In this document: in pieces, positions 39,067 through 46,374 of the stretch
Position numbering within the stretch: position 1 is the stretch's first letter
Layout: the number at the start of each line of letters is the position of its first letter
Origin: Bacteroidota bacterium
Lineage (GTDB): Bacteria; Bacteroidota; Bacteroidia; NS11-12g; UBA955
Direction of reading: 5' to 3'
DNA: 64,000 nt
Assembly (NCBI GenBank): GCA_016787485.1
Contig: JAEUUL010000014.1
Location: 1 to 64,000 of the forward strand
Notes under the pieces: generated by a model
What the model saw: only the letters and a program-made list of their open reading frames with translations
Database searches by the model: none
What the model was told of the DNA's origin: nothing
Program-made: the position numbers and the translations under genes

Positions 39067-39924
39067 ATGAAAAAACTTGTACTGTTTTCTGCAAGCGCGC
39101 TTTTGTTTTTCGGACTTGGTGCACAAATGGTTCCCAACGGTGATTTTACCGTAACCACGGGCACCACAAACTGGAAAGGCACCGCTGCCACATTGGTTCC
39201 GGGTGTGAATGTAACTGTGAATGGCACACCCCAATATCTGAAAGGTATTGACGGCGGGAGTTATGCCTTTTGCCAGAATACCCAGGTGGTTTCCACCATC
39301 TTTACTGACCGGTTCGCCTTTACCAACCGCCCGGTGGCACTGAGTTTCCTCACCTGCTATCTCCCGGCCGCCGCAGGCGAAACCCCAGGTGTAATTGTTT
39401 ATCTGAGTAAATGGAACAGTGGCACAAACAAACGTGACACCATTCTTTACAACATGATTGCAATTACCACAAACACCATTTTCCCTTGGAGAGAGCTGAC
39501 CCTGAATCTGTCCAATTATAAATCAGCCAGCAACCCTGATTCTGCTTTTGTGCAGTTCATCACCACTGTAAACAGTGCACCCAAAGTATCTACTGCACAG
39601 TTCATTGACAATGTAAAATTTGTTGACTGGGCTATGAACAGCACCCAGATTGATAACCACTTCAGCGGTGAAATTAAAGCTTTCCCCAATCCTGTTGCCA
39701 ACGGCAAAGACCTTTCTGTAAACTATCTGCTGAATGGAGAAAGCCAAACCACGATTGAGCTGTTTGATATGACCGGACGCATGGTAAAACCTATTTTCAC
39801 CGGCAAAGAAGATCTGGGCAACCAAAATCACAGTTTCAGCACAGCTGGCTTGAATGCAGGCACTTATCTGCTATCGGTAAAAACCGGCTCATTCGCCAAA
39901 ACCCAAATCATTTCTGTAAAATAA
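39067..39924 (+). CDS. Secreted protein with T9SS type A sorting domain
   Basis: 285 residues: signal peptide (MKKLVLFSASALLFFGLGAQ), a beta-rich domain (about 21-195, starting MVPNGDFTVTTGTTNWKG, a carbohydrate-binding-like opening common in T9SS cargo) and a C-terminal sorting domain from IKAFPNPVANGKDLSVNYLL to GTYLLSVKTGSFAKTQIISVK. No catalytic motif. It should be exported by the Por system and may attach to the cell surface. A bidirectional terminator follows. Confidence 0.85.
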   Translation: MKKLVLFSASALLFFGLGAQMVPNGDFTVTTGTTNWKGTAATLVPGVNVTVNGTPQYLKGIDGGSYAFCQNTQVVSTIFTDRFAFTNRPVALSFLTCYLPAAAGETPGVIVYLSKWNSGTNKRDTILYNMIAITTNTIFPWRELTLNLSNYKSASNPDSAFVQFITTVNSAPKVSTAQFIDNVKFVDWAMNSTQIDNHFSGEIKAFPNPVANGKDLSVNYLLNGESQTTIELFDMTGRMVKPIFTGKEDLGNQNHSFSTAGLNAGTYLLSVKTGSFAKTQIISVK

Positions 39925-39942
39925 ACGAATCAGATACCAAAG

Positions 39943-39972
39943 AAAAAGGCTACCTGTGGGTAGCCTTTTTTT
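39943..39972. terminator. Bidirectional terminator between convergent genes
   Basis: AAAAAGGCTACC (39943-39954), loop TGTG, GGTAGCC (39959-39965), then a T run. It serves the T9SS protein gene on plus and yebC, ending at 39994, on minus. Confidence 0.9.
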
Positions 39973-39993
39973 ATGCTCTTCACTGCAAGTGCT

Positions 39994-40710
39994 TCATCTC
40001 AGATTGTGGTATACGTTCTGCACATCGTCATCCCCTTCCAGACGTTCTACCAGTTCAAGAACGTCTTTGGCCTGCTCAGCATCCAGGTCTACCCAGGTGA
40101 GAGGAATATACTGCAGTTCTGCGCTTATTGTTTCTATTCCCAGTTCTTCAAGTCCTTTCTGCATATTCCCAAAATCAGTGAATGAAGTATAGATGTAAAC
40201 TTCCTCCTCATCGATGGCAATATCCTCGCAGCCAAAGTCTATCAATTCCAATTCAAGTTCATCTGTGTCTTTACCTTTGAGAGCAGACTTGGCAATTTTG
40301 AACACCCCCTTGCGGGTAAATACAAAATCGAGGCTGCCTGTTTTACCCAGTGAGCCTTCGCACTTATTGAAATGGCTCCGGACATTGGCAACAGTACGGG
40401 TATTGTTGTCTGTTGCGGCCTCAATTAAAATGGCTACCCCATGCGGAGCATAGCCTTCGTATTTAATTTCTTCATACCCGGCAGTGTCCTTATCGCTAGC
40501 CCTCTTTATCGCGGCATCTATACGGTCTTTGGGCATATTAACGGACTTGGCATTCTTTATAGCCACACGCAACCGTGGATTGTAATCCGGATTGGGACCA
40601 CCCTGCCTCACGGCTATGGCGATTTCCTTGCCAATGCGGGTAAACTGCTTTGCCATGCGGTCAAACCGGGCAAACATGGTGTGTTTTCGCTTTTCAAATA
40701 TGCGTCCCAT
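39994..40710 (-). CDS. YebC/PmpR family protein
   Basis: Member of the YebC/TACO1 family: some act as DNA-binding regulators (PmpR), others aid translation of proline stretches or mitochondrial translation. Motifs: FARFDRMAKQFTRIGKEIAIAVRQGG, NPRLRVAIKNAKSVNMPKDRIDAAIKRA, YEGYAPHGVAILIEAATDNNTRTVANVR. 238 residues, full length. A -7-like TAATTTCG (40724-40731 on minus) lies just upstream. The target here cannot be told. Confidence 0.93.
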   Translation of the reverse strand: MGRIFEKRKHTMFARFDRMAKQFTRIGKEIAIAVRQGGPNPDYNPRLRVAIKNAKSVNMPKDRIDAAIKRASDKDTAGYEEIKYEGYAPHGVAILIEAATDNNTRTVANVRSHFNKCEGSLGKTGSLDFVFTRKGVFKIAKSALKGKDTDELELELIDFGCEDIAIDEEEVYIYTSFTDFGNMQKGLEELGIETISAELQYIPLTWVDLDAEQAKDVLELVERLEGDDDVQNVYHNLR

Positions 40711-40763
40711 AAGAAATGAGGGGCGAAATTAATACTGCCAACTCATCAAAAAATCAGTTCTGG

Positions 40764-41774
40764 TTAAAATCGTGGAAACAACCGGGCCCGGCGTTTCTTT
40801 TTATACATAAGAACTTCTGCTATTGATTCAGAAATCTGGTGCTTAAAAACCAAATCAATCCAAAAATACTCACCTCCGGAATTCACTTCCAAAAAGTATA
40901 AGTCCCCTTTGTGATTTTCGATAAAGTCAAATGCCCCGTAATTCAGCTGGTAGATATCCATAAACTCCAGAATTTGCTTTTTTAGTTTACCTGGTATATC
41001 ATACTCATACCAATCATATAAAAGGGTTGTACCTTCTTTTCTCCAGTCATCCCTTGCATTTTCCAGCTTTTGAGAATCCACAGCAGCGGTAAATATTTTA
41101 TTACCGGCAACAGTTACACGCAATTCTCTTCGCTTGTCAATATTTGCCTGAAATGTAAGCGGACAAAGTTGAAGACCCATCTTATCTTCCAAATATGATT
41201 CGGGAAACTTATTTGTAAAAACCACATTCTCATTGCCTTTCTCGTCATAAATCGCAAAAGAGTGATGCATTTTCATAATGATCTCTCCCTTCTGATTTTT
41301 GAAAAACCGCTTCAGTTGACTGTTGTCATTTGTCACAAGGGTATTCGGAATTTGCATACCAAGAGATTGGGCAACAGTGAGTTGTTTCATTTTATTCGCC
41401 GCAATTCTGTGCTTCATATAAGTATCCAGTATAAATGTATCGCAAGAATCCAAAGCTCCCCAGAACGCAGTAAGACTTTCATCAATTGTCGGTTTTATAA
41501 AGGCCGGTTTCATATAATGATTGAGATTCTCTCCCAATCGCAATCGACGGTACCAAATGGCATAGAATTCACTTATGTCATGTGTCGTTCCATCAGTGGA
41601 TAGAAAAAAACGAAATTTTCCTTTTTGATATTTACTGCTTATATGGGTTGAAATGGGATATAAGTCTGTGTTGAATCTTACAACCTGGGTATTTTGTCCG
41701 TTCAGAATTTGAGTCACTACATCAACACAGTCATTTTCTGCCGTATGGGTAATAATTAATATCTTTTTTTTCAT
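40764..41774 (-). CDS. Microviridin-type ATP-grasp peptide ligase (MdnB/MdnC family), second in operon
   Basis: 336-residue ATP-grasp enzyme expected to form omega-ester or omega-amide cross-links between side chains of the precursor encoded two genes upstream. The N-terminus (KKILIITHTAENDCVDVV) is the family pre-ATP-grasp domain; ATP-grasp landmarks are EIIMKMHHSFAIYDE (nucleotide-binding Lys), DKRRELRVTVAGNKIFTAAVDS, and the metal-binding FIENHKGDLYFLEVNSGGEYFWID with Glu/Asn ligands. Its ATG overlaps the stop of the first ligase gene (ATGA), so the two are coupled. In the mdn pathway one ligase makes both esters and the other the amide; which is which cannot be read here. The DNA is more AT-rich than its neighbours. 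Confidence 0.88.
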   Translation of the reverse strand: MKKKILIITHTAENDCVDVVTQILNGQNTQVVRFNTDLYPISTHISSKYQKGKFRFFLSTDGTTHDISEFYAIWYRRLRLGENLNHYMKPAFIKPTIDESLTAFWGALDSCDTFILDTYMKHRIAANKMKQLTVAQSLGMQIPNTLVTNDNSQLKRFFKNQKGEIIMKMHHSFAIYDEKGNENVVFTNKFPESYLEDKMGLQLCPLTFQANIDKRRELRVTVAGNKIFTAAVDSQKLENARDDWRKEGTTLLYDWYEYDIPGKLKKQILEFMDIYQLNYGAFDFIENHKGDLYFLEVNSGGEYFWIDLVFKHQISESIAEVLMYKKKRRARLFPRF

Positions 41775-42706
41775 TGTGATAGAAACCTTGCTATAGATTT
41801 TGAAATGGGCAAATGAAGATTTTTCTCAAGCATACCCCATTCTCCGGTAGGATTCACTTCTAAAAAATACCATTCATTCTTCGGCGTATGTATCAAATCA
41901 ATGGCTCCGAAATTCAATCCTAATTCTTGCATAAACCGTTTCAATTTACCTCTGATCGGTGCAGGCAGTTTGCCGGTCTGCCATTGAAATTGTGTTCCGG
42001 GAATGCGCCAATCGGTCTGCCTGTCAAAGATGTTCCCCGGAATTACTCCGCAGTGGAAATCTCCATCTACATAGATGACCCGGTATTCTTCTTTCTTTTC
42101 AACTTTTTCCTGATAGGTCAATGGTGCATTGAGCAACTCCTTGTATTGGGAAGTCTCAAAATCAGACCAATCTGTGGTATAAAAAAACTCTCCGCCACCA
42201 TCCATAGACCAGGACAGTGGAATTTGCAATTTCACCACTGTTGCGCGGGATTGGGTGAATTCCCGGGAGTAATAGGGATGGTTTGTTATAATGGTATCCG
42301 GAACAAGTAAATCACATTTTTTCGCCAGCACCATTTGAACCCACTTGTTTTCTGAATTTGAAATGCATTCCAGCGAGTCCATGATTTTGGTTCCGGGCTT
42401 TAACGTAGTTAAAAATTGTCTCAAAACACGATCTGACTCAGGGAATATTCCCGGATGATAACCTTCCGTTACGAAAGAACCTGGTGATACCCATTTTCTG
42501 ATCCATACCGCGGAAATCAGGTCTGCCGGAATGAACTCCTGTTTAATAATGATTCCATGAACACCGGAAGTAGACAATAATATTTCATAATCCAGAGGAA
42601 AACGATCTGTATATACAATGCGGTAGGGGAGTTGATTCTTGTCCAACTCCCCTGCTACCAAAGGCACACAGTATTCATCCCCTGAATGGGTGAATAACAG
42701 TATCAA
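41771..42706 (-). CDS. Microviridin-type ATP-grasp peptide ligase (MdnB/MdnC family), first in operon
   Basis: 311-residue ATP-grasp enzyme, diverged from its partner but with the same layout: ILLFTHSGDEYCVPLVAGEL at the start, VVKLQIPLSWSMDGGGEFF, KKEEYRVIYVDGDFHCGVI with the Arg typical of the family, and AIDLIHTPKNEWYFLEVNPTGEWGM with the metal ligands. It begins 25 bases after the precursor stop. No ATG is available at the N-terminus; TTG 42706 is the only start that keeps the conserved first strand. The two ligases differ enough to suggest separate reactions (ester versus amide), as in MdnC and MdnB. Confidence 0.86.
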   Translation of the reverse strand: MILLFTHSGDEYCVPLVAGELDKNQLPYRIVYTDRFPLDYEILLSTSGVHGIIIKQEFIPADLISAVWIRKWVSPGSFVTEGYHPGIFPESDRVLRQFLTTLKPGTKIMDSLECISNSENKWVQMVLAKKCDLLVPDTIITNHPYYSREFTQSRATVVKLQIPLSWSMDGGGEFFYTTDWSDFETSQYKELLNAPLTYQEKVEKKEEYRVIYVDGDFHCGVIPGNIFDRQTDWRIPGTQFQWQTGKLPAPIRGKLKRFMQELGLNFGAIDLIHTPKNEWYFLEVNPTGEWGMLEKNLHLPISKSIARFLSQ

Positions 42707-42731
42707 GGTGATATGCTTTTTAACCAGTTAC

Positions 42732-43415
42732 TCAGATGCGGGGTTCATCCCCATCGGAAGGATACTTCAAGGTCATCACTGGTGGATTTGACACCTCGTC
42801 CCTATCCGAAGGGTATTTCAATGTTACAACTACGGGCGGTTTCATAGCTCTTTCCAGTCTTTCCTGCTGGGTAGTTGGTTCCTTTATATCCTCATCCTGG
42901 TCGCTGGGTGATTTCATGGTTGCCTTACTTGAGGGGTCTAGTAAAACGGCCTCTTCATCGCTTGGCCATTGCGTCGTGGCAAAATAATTCACCAATTTCA
43001 CATTTTCATCATCATCAGACGGAGCTTTCATTGTCATAGGACCATCATTATTTGCAATAACGGAACCTGTAAAATCTCCCGGTTCCCTGCGATAATAACC
43101 GTCATCGCCGTCAGAAGGGTATTTAAGGGTTACTGATTCATCTGAATCTGAAGGGTACTTTAACGTATGATAAATGGTGTCTTTCTTTTTATTTGTTGCC
43201 TCTACACGTGTCACCTGCATCTGACCCGTATTGCCCATAATATCTGCATTGTCATGCGGATATTTTGGAGTATCAATTACATCATTTTTTTTGTCCGTAC
43301 CCAAATTTCCAGGTTTTTGATTTTCCAAAAATTTGGCAAACAATGGATCACTGTAAAGCACCTCATTCCCTGATGCACTTTTGCTTTCTTTGGTTGTTTT
43401 TTTATTATTTTCCAT
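42732..43415 (-). CDS. Multi-core microviridin-type graspetide precursor
   Basis: 227-residue precursor. Residues 23-31, DPLFAKFLE, match the PFFARFLE leader helix by which microviridin ligases recognise substrates. Eight cores follow: 49 TPKYPHDNAD, 84 TLKYPSDSDE, 96 TLKYPSDGDD, 128 TMKAPSDDDE, 147 TTQWPSDEEA, 166 TMKSPSDQDE, 198 TLKYPSDRDE, 215 TLKYPSDGDE. In microviridins Thr esterifies the Asp of PSD, Ser the next acid, and Lys forms an amide with the last acid; six cores hold all needed residues. Core 5 has Gln for Lys, core 1 has His for Ser. No signal peptide. ATG 43415 was chosen because AGGAGG lies four bases upstream. It heads an operon with two ATP-grasp ligases. The products are likely protease inhibitors (inference). 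Confidence 0.9.
   Translation of the reverse strand: MENNKKTTKESKSASGNEVLYSDPLFAKFLENQKPGNLGTDKKNDVIDTPKYPHDNADIMGNTGQMQVTRVEATNKKKDTIYHTLKYPSDSDESVTLKYPSDGDDGYYRREPGDFTGSVIANNDGPMTMKAPSDDDENVKLVNYFATTQWPSDEEAVLLDPSSKATMKSPSDQDEDIKEPTTQQERLERAMKPPVVVTLKYPSDRDEVSNPPVMTLKYPSDGDEPRI
42744..43271 (-). repeat. Eight tandem-type core repeats within the graspetide precursor
   Basis: The DNA encodes T-x-K-x-P-S-D-x-acid-acid eight times, with irregular spacing (12 to about 35 residues). The two closest copies (residues 84-93 and 96-105) are two residues apart; the last two (198-207 and 215-224) are separated by SNPPVM-type linker. Codon use differs among copies, so they are not recent perfect duplications. 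Linkers are rich in Asn, Pro and charged residues and show no uniform protease site. Confidence 0.85.
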
Positions 43416-43419
43416 AATT

Positions 43420-43425
43420 CCTCCT
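43420..43425 (-). promoter_or_regulatory. Strong Shine-Dalgarno AGGAGG of the precursor gene
   Basis: The minus strand reads AGGAGG-AATT-ATG. Other genes in the window lack such a site, in keeping with the weak use of Shine-Dalgarno sequences in Bacteroidota. It decides the start at 43415 and hints at high expression or foreign origin. Confidence 0.75.
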
Positions 43426-43481
43426 TGTGGATGCAATAATAGCTCTTATGGACTCATAGATTATCTCCACACATGGCTCAA

Positions 43482-43510
43482 TTCACAAACTGTCAATTTC
43501 ACTTTGTGAA
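43482..43510. promoter_or_regulatory. Operator-like dyad upstream of the precursor gene
   Basis: TTCACAAA (43482-43489) and TTTGTGAA (43503-43510) are perfect inverted copies 13 bases apart, 67 bases upstream of the precursor ATG. A TTGAC (43492-43496, minus) lies between the arms. It may bind a dimeric regulator; the regulator is unknown. Confidence 0.4.
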
Positions 43511-43869
43511 ATGCCGGTTTGACTTTATTAAACCCCAGCATAAAACCATGGCTAGAAGCCATCTCAAAATTCCTTCTGGCCAATTTATGCAGTTTGCTAA
43601 TATTGAACGAAACTTCGCCTTTTTGCGTAATCCTGCGTCACTTCTTTTGTCCAGGCTCCCAGCCTGAACTGCAATAAGTTCCTTGTCTTTCACAAAAAAC
43701 CTTGAAATTGACTCAAAACTCATTTTTGAGATAGCTTCTACTCAGACCTACAATTTTCAAAAAAATGAATGGTAGTAAAAGTAAGAGGATCGCATTGAAT
43801 CTAAAATGCACAAACAATTACAATGTCGAATATTCAGGCAGTCAAAAAAAAAGGTCGGATATCATCACA

Positions 43870-44382
43870 TCAATGCGGCAATGAATCCCGAAACTTTCCA
43901 TACAACCATGTTCCCGCAATGGCGCTGAGCAGAGTAATGGCAATCACACTGAAACCAGCTCCAATCTGCGCAAATAAAGGTCCCGGACATGCTCCGGTGA
44001 TGGCCCAGCCTATGCCGAACAACAATCCGCCATAGATCTGACCTTTGCTAAATGTTTTGGTTTCTATATGTATGGATTCGCCATAAATGCTTTTCAGCTG
44101 AAAACGCTTAATGATCCAGATGCTGAAAGCAGCTACAATCACTGCTGTTCCTATAACACCATACATGTGAAATGACGTGGCCTGAAACATCTCCTGAATG
44201 CGGAACCAACTCACAATTTCTGCTTTCACAAAGGTGATTCCGAAGAGAATACCTGCCAGCGTATATTTAAAATTGTACCACCAGGGGTGCACCAGTTCAG
44301 AATCATTGGCACACATGGTATCCAGATGACGGATTTCAAATTCTTCCGGCGTTTCGGTATGCGGATTTATTTCTTGTTGCAT
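43870..44382 (-). CDS. YeeE/YedE-type membrane protein, C-terminal half of a split transporter
   Basis: 170 residues: about 30 soluble N-terminal residues, then four helices. GGLLFGIGWAITGACPGPLFAQIGAG carries the conserved Cys of the YeeE/YedE (DUF395) family, members of which import thiosulfate or other sulfur species; the related PmpB-type halves sit in persulfide operons. It pairs with the other half directly upstream (one base gap). Last gene of the sulfur operon; function in moving sulfane sulfur is inferred from context. Confidence 0.82.
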   Translation of the reverse strand: MQQEINPHTETPEEFEIRHLDTMCANDSELVHPWWYNFKYTLAGILFGITFVKAEIVSWFRIQEMFQATSFHMYGVIGTAVIVAAFSIWIIKRFQLKSIYGESIHIETKTFSKGQIYGGLLFGIGWAITGACPGPLFAQIGAGFSVIAITLLSAIAGTWLYGKFRDSLPH

Positions 44383-44383
44383 T

Positions 44384-44947
44384 TTAAAGGTGTTTTAACA
44401 AAAATGGAAGAATTACATTGGCAGATAAAAATCCTCCTGCCATGAACATAATTGTGGCTACGAGTGAAGGCCATTGAAGATTTGCCAATCCCATAATGGA
44501 ATGTCCACTCGTACAACCTCCTGCCCAACGGGTACCAAATCCTACAAGGAATCCACCCAGTACAAAAAATACAAATCCTTTCAGACTAAACAGATGATCC
44601 CAGGAGAAAATTTCTGACGGCAATAAATGACTGTAGTCTGTGATACCATAAGAAAGCAGGCGGGCTTGTGTTTGCTCAGCAACGACCACAGGTTCAGGAT
44701 TTGCAAGCCAGAATGCTGCAATGGTTCCACCCAGCAAAACCCCACCCACAAAAAACAAGTTCCAGACTTCTTTCTTCCAATCGTACGTAAAAAAAGGAAT
44801 TTTCGCAGGCAGACAGGCCGCACAAATGTGACGCATCGAGGAACTGATGCCGAATTTTTTATTGCCGAGTAAGAGCAGTGCCGGCACTGTGAGGCCTATA
44901 ATAACACCGGCGATAGACCAGTGCCAGGGCTGAGTGAGTATTTCCAT
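44384..44947 (-). CDS. YeeE/YedE-type membrane protein, N-terminal half of a split transporter
   Basis: 187 residues with about five helices. GFGTRWAGGCTSGHSIMGLANL is the YeeE/YedE signature with the Cys thought to hold sulfur, and CAACLPAKIPFF near residue 43 holds two more Cys. Together with the next gene it rebuilds a full-length transporter, as in BigR-regulated operons of Xylella and Agrobacterium. It follows the persulfide dioxygenase gene by six bases. Confidence 0.85.
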   Translation of the reverse strand: MEILTQPWHWSIAGVIIGLTVPALLLLGNKKFGISSSMRHICAACLPAKIPFFTYDWKKEVWNLFFVGGVLLGGTIAAFWLANPEPVVVAEQTQARLLSYGITDYSHLLPSEIFSWDHLFSLKGFVFFVLGGFLVGFGTRWAGGCTSGHSIMGLANLQWPSLVATIMFMAGGFLSANVILPFLLKHL

Positions 44948-44953
44948 CTGTTA

Positions 44954-46366
44954 TCAGCTGAGTGTGGAAGGACAAACGTAATCCGTGCGAGGTACATCAG
45001 TTTTGCTGATGGCCGAAAATCCCCCATCCACTTCGGTAAAATTATCCCAACCGCGCGCTTTGAGTATACTGGCGGCAATCATGCTGCGGTAACCGCCGGC
45101 GCAATGAAGATAAAAGTGTTCATCTTTGGGAAACCCTGCCAGATTATCATTGATAAAATCCAGAGGCAGGCTCTTGGCCTTATCTACATGCTCGCTGGCA
45201 TATTCACCCGGTTTGCGCACATCGATTACTTTGGGAGCCTCTGCTTTGTACCTGCCTGCAAATTCATCGGCAGAAATGCGGTGAATGCTGTCTGTCTCTT
45301 TACCGGCAGCCACCCAGGCTCCATATCCACCCTGCAAATAGCCAATCACATAGTCATAACCCACACGAGCCAACCTTGTAACCACTTCTTCTTCACGGCC
45401 GGGTTCTGTAATAATCAGGATTTGCTGCTTTACATCCGGAATAAGGGCACCTACCCACGGGGCAAACTGCCCGTCGATACCAATATTGATGCTGTTGGGG
45501 ATAAAACCTTTATGAAAATCAGCAGCCTTCCGGGTGTCCAACATCAGGGCTCCTGTTTCGTTTGCGGCAGCCTCAAAAGCTTCCGGACTCAGCGCTTGTA
45601 AGCCACGCTTTAACACGTCGCTGATGCTGTCATATCCCTGCTTATTCATGGCCACATTCAACGGGAAATATGCAGGGGGAGGCAACAATCCATCCGTAAC
45701 TTCCTTTACAAATTCCTCTTCGGTCATATCGGCACGCAAGGCATAATTCAGACGCTTTTGTTCTCCAATGGTACTTACTGTTTCCTTGCTCATGTTTTTA
45801 CCACAGGCACTGCCAGCCCCATGGGCAGGATATACAGTTACGTCATCGGGTAAAGTCATTACTTTTTCCCTTAATGAATGAAACAAAGTTGCTGCCAACT
45901 GCTCCTGTGTCATACTTGCCGCTTTCTGGGCAAGATCCGGACGACCTACATCACCGATAAACAAAGTGTCTCCCGTAAACAGTGAGTGCGGATTCCCGTC
46001 TTTGTCCTTCAGCAGAAAACAGGTGCTTTCCATGGTATGCCCGGGGGTGTGAATGACATGGAGAGTAACATCGCCCAGCGGAAATACCTCACCATCCTTG
46101 GCTATGTGTGCTTTATACCCGGGATTTGCGTTGGGTCCATATACAATTGTGGCTCCCGTGGCATTTGCGAGGTCAACATGCCCACTTACAAAGTCCGCAT
46201 GAAAATGAGTCTCGAAAATATAGCGTATGGTTACTCCATCCTTGGAAGCGCGGTCCAGATACGGTTGTATCTCGCGCAGCGGATCAATGATCGCGGCTTC
46301 ATTTCCGTCTGTAATGTAATAGGCTCCCTGAGCCAGACAGCCTGTGTAAATCTGTTCGATTTTCAT
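44954..46366 (-). CDS. CstB-like persulfide dioxygenase-rhodanese fusion
   Basis: 470 residues. The N-terminal metallo-beta-lactamase domain (1-240) has THFHADFVSGH, HTPGHTMEST, TGDTLFIGDVGRPD and AHGAGSACG, matching ETHE1/Blh persulfide dioxygenases, which oxidise persulfide to sulfite with Fe(II). The middle rhodanese-like domain (about 265-355) lacks the catalytic Cys: the active-site loop reads ITEPGREEEV. The C-terminal rhodanese has the active loop HCAGGYRS with Cys. This order, dioxygenase, pseudo-rhodanese, active rhodanese, is that of S. aureus CstB, which turns persulfides into thiosulfate. Cytoplasmic. Central enzyme of the operon. Confidence 0.92.
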   Translation of the reverse strand: MKIEQIYTGCLAQGAYYITDGNEAAIIDPLREIQPYLDRASKDGVTIRYIFETHFHADFVSGHVDLANATGATIVYGPNANPGYKAHIAKDGEVFPLGDVTLHVIHTPGHTMESTCFLLKDKDGNPHSLFTGDTLFIGDVGRPDLAQKAASMTQEQLAATLFHSLREKVMTLPDDVTVYPAHGAGSACGKNMSKETVSTIGEQKRLNYALRADMTEEEFVKEVTDGLLPPPAYFPLNVAMNKQGYDSISDVLKRGLQALSPEAFEAAANETGALMLDTRKAADFHKGFIPNSINIGIDGQFAPWVGALIPDVKQQILIITEPGREEEVVTRLARVGYDYVIGYLQGGYGAWVAAGKETDSIHRISADEFAGRYKAEAPKVIDVRKPGEYASEHVDKAKSLPLDFINDNLAGFPKDEHFYLHCAGGYRSMIAASILKARGWDNFTEVDGGFSAISKTDVPRTDYVCPSTLS

Positions 46367-46374
46367 AGTTCGAT

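Larger units (their letters stand above)
43416..43869 (-). other. Leader/intergenic region upstream of the graspetide operon
   Basis: About 450 AT-rich bases. It holds an 8-bp dyad TTCACAAA-N13-TTTGTGAA (43482-43510), an overlapping 7-bp hairpin (ATTTCAC/GTGAAAT, 43496-43512), a hairpin CAGGCT-CCC-AGCCTG (43652-43666) and an inverted repeat CTCAAAA/TTTTGAG (43712-43730). No TAnnTTTG with proper -33 is seen; on the minus strand TTGTGA-N17-GATAAT, overlapping the dyad, resembles a sigma70-type promoter. A 74-codon ORF (43499-43723, minus, MSFESISRFFVKDKELI...) could be a small gene or remnant, but I recognise nothing in it. Confidence 0.4.

Noticed and set aside
40764-42706. Grasp-with-spasm peptide maturase pair
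   Set aside because: That system has one ATP-grasp and a SPASM protein; here two ATP-grasp ligases and a microviridin-type precursor are present.
42732-43415. Repeat-rich protein read as a surface or intrinsically disordered repeat protein
   Set aside because: No signal peptide or anchor; the leader motif and adjacent ATP-grasp ligases explain the repeats better.
42732-43415. CRISPR-like array at the precursor repeats
   Set aside because: Repeats are imperfect at DNA level, irregularly spaced and in frame within a gene; no cas genes.
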